Source: Pocillopora verrucosa
Lineage: Eukaryota; Cnidaria; Anthozoa; Scleractinia; Pocilloporidae
Reading direction: 5' to 3'
Length of the DNA stretch: 64,000 nucleotides
Assembly (NCBI RefSeq): GCF_036669915.1
Contig: NC_089314.1
Location: 4,168,120 to 4,232,119 of the forward strand
The notes beneath the pieces are model-generated. The model made no database searches and was not told where the DNA came from. It saw only the letters and a program-made list of their open reading frames with translations. Of the stretch, positions 60,401 to 64,000 are shown piece after piece. Every line of letters begins with the position of its first letter. The stretch's first letter is position 1. Position numbers and translations under genes: made by a program.

Positions 60401-62468
60401 TACCAGCCGCACTGTAAAGTGCTGTGCGAGTCAAAGTGTTTAAGTATGTACCCTATCCTTAAATAAACTCCTGCATGGGGATATGAATTTTCCATATGTT
60501 TACTTCTGAACCTCATTTTCCACTGATTTAATCCAACTGCAAGACACAAACATCGTAATGGCAGATAATTGAGTCTCGATACTTGGATAAAGACTCACAT
60601 CAGAAGCTTTTCAGTGATGATAACACTGACTAAGAATCGTTACAACAATGCGCAATAAATATTGCTCACAAGCATCTCAAAGCACTGGAAAATGATATTT
60701 TAGCTTCTACAAATGACAACCTCTTTTTCCGAAAAGCGTTTACAAACACTTAAAGATTATAAGTGGCTCAATAGTGATCTAAGTGCATTGTACATATTAG
60801 TGACTAACAAGTTGAAGCGTTTATCATAGGGCCATTGTATAACAGCCAGCATCAAATATGTTTATATTGAGTTCTTCTCAGTTTGGCGCCTCTGTGTTGC
60901 TAATTTTTATGTTCGTTTTAGAATTTTGCACTTAGCTGTTCCTAGCTTCTTATCATCAGTTACATGCACGTAAATCACTAGTAATGTTTATTTATTAGAG
61001 GCCAAAAGTGGCTTGCGAGAAATTGATACGCCTCCTCATGAACGTGGTAAGGAGAATTATTGAAAATGTCTATCTTTTTTTTTTTTTTTTGGATTGAGAA
61101 GAAAATCATTGGCGTGGGAAGCGTGATTCACAAATCTTCTCTTTTTTTCCACCTAGCTGTCTCTGCAGAACCAATCTTGCGTCAGACTACAAGACTCTTT
61201 TATTCAATTCAAAGAACGCGCGACCTAAGATTTCCAACAAAATACTCCCAAGGGAGATATTATTACAAATGTCATACGCAGAGGGAGGGGGAGGGAGGAG
61301 GGGGAGGATAGGTGTTAAATCTTCACTTTAAGAGTTTTTTCCTCGGCTAGGCGTTAGAGATCATAACTAAAAAATGGTCCTCTCAAGGACACCATACACG
61401 ATAAGCCCCATGAGTGAGAGAGAAATGTGTTAGGAATGCCTCCGCTGAATTTGATTAATTTTAGGGACTCCTGAAAGGAGAAAAATAATTCAGACTGGAA
61501 TGCATACCGCAACAAGTAAAGCCCTAGTATGGCGATCTAACCGTCGATAGCACGTTTCAGGGACAAACCGTGTCTTGCTTACACAGCGGAAACCGTCGTC
61601 TGTTTATGTTTTCTCAAGCACCTTAATGTCTAAATTAAATCAATATTCCTACAGAAGGAATATAACTTTTTTCAAGTAAAAACAAAATTCAAGAAATCTT
61701 GCAAGGTTCTTTCAGAGTGAGGCTGGCAGCAATCCTTTTGATTTAAAGTCAAAACATTTAAAGATTCTGAATCAATATAATTACTTCGCAAATAGGTCAC
61801 GCTCGAACTGTTTTGGCAACTTTATGCAAATATCCCCTTCTATGAACCATCAGCGCAATACAATAAGTGCTTTACGGTCTCTTGGGTTTGTCGCTTTCCT
61901 GCGCATTAATTAGAACCTTCCCTTCCACAAAACTTAAGTGAACATATTTGGGGAAATTTTGGTGCTTTTCTCAAGCTATCAGCGGTCAAAAGGTAAACAA
62001 AATGGCCATTGAGATGACAAACATTTTCTGGACCTGAAGGTATTTGAGAAATACTTTTAAACTGGTGTTTGGTTTTTACTAAATATCGTGCTCTGAATAC
62101 TCAAATACCTCTAAAAGTGAAAGAAGCATATATAGCATTTTCAAACATACGCAAACCGGGAAGGATGGAGCCAAAACCACAACTGAAACCAACGTGTAAT
62201 AGATCTAGTACTGTAGTAAGATTACTTAGGAGAGAGGTTGTTTTCGAAAACTCATGATCAAACGTGATTGACAGCCATTTAGTGCCAAAAGTGCAATAAC
62301 AAAAATATTGATAAACCAGGAATTGTCAAAACAAGTCTATGAAATCATATTACTTGTTGACATCTTCTTTTCAATGCTTAGATTCTCAGCTTCTCTAACA
62401 CTACGAATCTTAACAGTTCTCAACCTTTCTCAACCTGAAGTTCAGTTCTCAAATCTTCACGACACAAG
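57468..62468. other. Intergenic DNA between the membrane-protein paralogues
   Basis: No conserved coding sequence is seen. A segment near 58960-59120 with repeated caaccaatcagg/tctaattggtcattgg phrases looks like a dispersed repeat. A short GA-rich tract lies at 61279-61308. Confidence 0.45.
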
Positions 62469-63159
62469 ATGGCGGATCGGCTTTGTGAGTTTTGCATTGG
62501 TTGTTGTTCGACGATTTGCGCCGTATTTTGCCGAGAAATTACAATGAAGACGGCCTACACTATCCAATTTGTCATATACAGCATTTTACAAGGATACAAC
62601 GTCGCTTCAGACATTGGAATGTTTTTTGACGTTTTCAACGCGGTAAGAAAATGCAATGAATTAGAAGAGAACTCAAATGCGAATGGAACTCAAGTCGATC
62701 CGGGAAGGACAAACGTCTATTGTAGAGCACCAGGAAACTTTACAGTGTCAGATCTCGACAAGCACATCCTAACCTTGGAAATTCTTCAATGGTTTTTCTT
62801 AATTTTTGCTGGGATTGGTGTGGCGCTCTACATCGCCCACGTATGCACTCTACTTCCAAATTTATGCAAGCACTGCCGAGAACCAGAATTTGAACACGAC
62901 CTTGGCTCACCAGATACACCAAAATACTATCGAAGTATTGTACACATTCATACCATGTTTATGTGCATAGAGACTTTTATTCATGACATTCCCGTATCCT
63001 GTCTGGCAGTGGAGTTGAGCGTGCATTATTTTGGGTCAGCAAACTGCTGGGAATGCGCAATAAGTGCCAGCTCGGTTCCAGCCGAGCTTTCTTTGAAAAG
63101 AGGCAGTCTGTGGATTGGGCTAAAAGTGTCAGCGGTTGCATTAATCACAATCTATAAAG
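62469..63159 (+). CDS. Cys-rich multi-pass membrane protein, paralogue 2, exon 1 (partial gene)
   Basis: Starts MADRLCEFCIGCCSTICAVF and ends in phase 1 at TIYK before GTAAGAC, exactly the boundary seen in paralogue 1. Shared landmarks are QGYNVASDIGMF, HVCTLLPNLCKHC, ETFIHDIPVSCLAVEL and NCWECA. The first loop has NGT and NFT sites and the two conserved Cys (KCNEL and VYCRAP). Its N-terminal Cys cluster is shorter. The remaining exon, with the last two membrane segments, lies beyond the window or after the LINE fragment in this intron. Unknown function. Confidence 0.85.
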
Positions 63160-63464
63160 GTAAGACAACTGAAAATAACATTACACCGTTTATCTACTGA
63201 TCAACCCTTTTGGGCTGTTCCGGATGGGTGACGAGGAAAGCTTCTTCAATGCAGCTGGAAATTTCGCTGGTTTCAGTTTTAGTCGTTTTTCCTGGTCATA
63301 ACAATAATAATTTTAAAACTTAATATAGCGCCTTTTAATCTTAAAAAGATCAAAAACGCTTTACATTAATTTAAAAATATCTATAAAATACAACATAATG
63401 AATTATAAGAAATATCTATAAAACCTAATACTAAAAATAACCAATTGACCACCCCCAAGAAATG

Positions 63465-63860
63465 TTACTCGTTGTAAGCTAAATTAAAAAGATGTGTCTT
63501 AAAAATGCTGAGTGATGTTATTTCCCGAATATTTGCTGGAAGGCTGTTCCACAGCGTGGGCGCAGAAACATAAAATGAACGAGCTCCTAATGTAGATATC
63601 GTACGCCCCTTAGGACGATCCAAAAATAATGAAGAATTCGATCTAAGGGAATAAACAGAACACGACTTAATGGACACTAAGTTACTAATGTAGCTAAGTG
63701 ACATATTATATATAGCCTTAAATGTAATAATTAAAATTTTAAAATAAATACAGTAAAACACAGGTAGCCAGTGATGGTTATATAAAGCTGGTGTGATATG
63801 ATCGTACTTTCGTCTTCGATCCACCCAAAAATTTACACAGAAAAGAGAAAATCCATCAGA
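63465..63860 (-). mobile_element. LINE (CR1/L2-like) 3' end, reverse transcriptase C-terminus
   Basis: The minus frame reads RRKYDHITPALYNHHWLPV, ISNLVSIKSCSVYSLRS and ARSFYVSAPTLWNSLPANI before the stop. These are hallmarks of the region after the reverse transcriptase in animal CR1/L2-like LINEs (HWLPV, Y.LRS, G.R.F...AP.LWN.LP). It is 5'-truncated, as LINE copies usually are, and sits antisense in the intron of paralogue 2. Confidence 0.85.
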
Positions 63861-64000
63861 ATAAACACATCCTTGATGTACCCTTGTTCCAGTAAACTTA
63901 AAAAACCGCTTTTCATAAACAGGTGTTAGACCAATATGCGTGGGACGTAAACAAAGGTCGCCCACATTGCTTTTGCTTTGTTTACGTCCAACGTATATCG

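Overview
This window is animal nuclear DNA: AT-rich, with small exons split by GT-AG introns and many dispersed repeats in the introns. Protein similarity and repeat types (several tRNA-derived SINEs, short inverted-repeat elements, CR1-like LINE ends, a Harbinger remnant) suggest a cnidarian, most likely an anthozoan such as a coral or anemone. The species cannot be named from this sequence alone.

Layout. (1) 1817-9283, minus: farnesyl diphosphate synthase, 10 exons, complete. (2) 12153-22451, minus: an R1R2R3 Myb of the B-Myb/MYBL2 type, 15 exons, complete. (3) 24285-36417, plus: BBS2, a BBSome subunit, 18 exons, complete; it is head-to-head with the Myb gene across 1.8 kb. (4) 37.6-38.1 kb, minus: a decayed exon-2 copy of a BAAT/acyl-CoA thioesterase gene. 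(5) 39.2-41.6 kb: a transposon graveyard (PIF/Harbinger transposase fragment, its putative partner gene, a MITE, LINE and Penelope-like pieces). (6) 41801-47305, plus: a membrane-anchored Cdc1/PGAP5-type metallophosphoesterase, 8 exons. (7) 48575-52367, plus: an intact two-exon BAAT/acyl-CoA thioesterase-like gene with a Cys-Asp-His triad. (8) 56045-57467 and 62469-63159 (the latter running off the window), plus: two tandem paralogues of a Cys-rich multi-pass membrane protein that I do not recognise.

The genes are unrelated in pathway (isoprenoid synthesis, cell-cycle transcription, cilium, GPI/lipid enzymes, membrane proteins), as is normal for an animal locus. Points most worth following: a textbook CCAAT-CCAAT-CDE-CHR cell-cycle promoter module oriented toward the Myb gene; repeated copies of the start of the last FPPS exon inside the preceding intron, two of which stay open for 13 codons; non-canonical residues in two catalytic motifs of the metallophosphoesterase; and the unrecognised tandem membrane-protein pair. 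Exon coordinates were derived by hand from reading frame, splice dinucleotides and remembered family alignment; all junctions listed keep frame.
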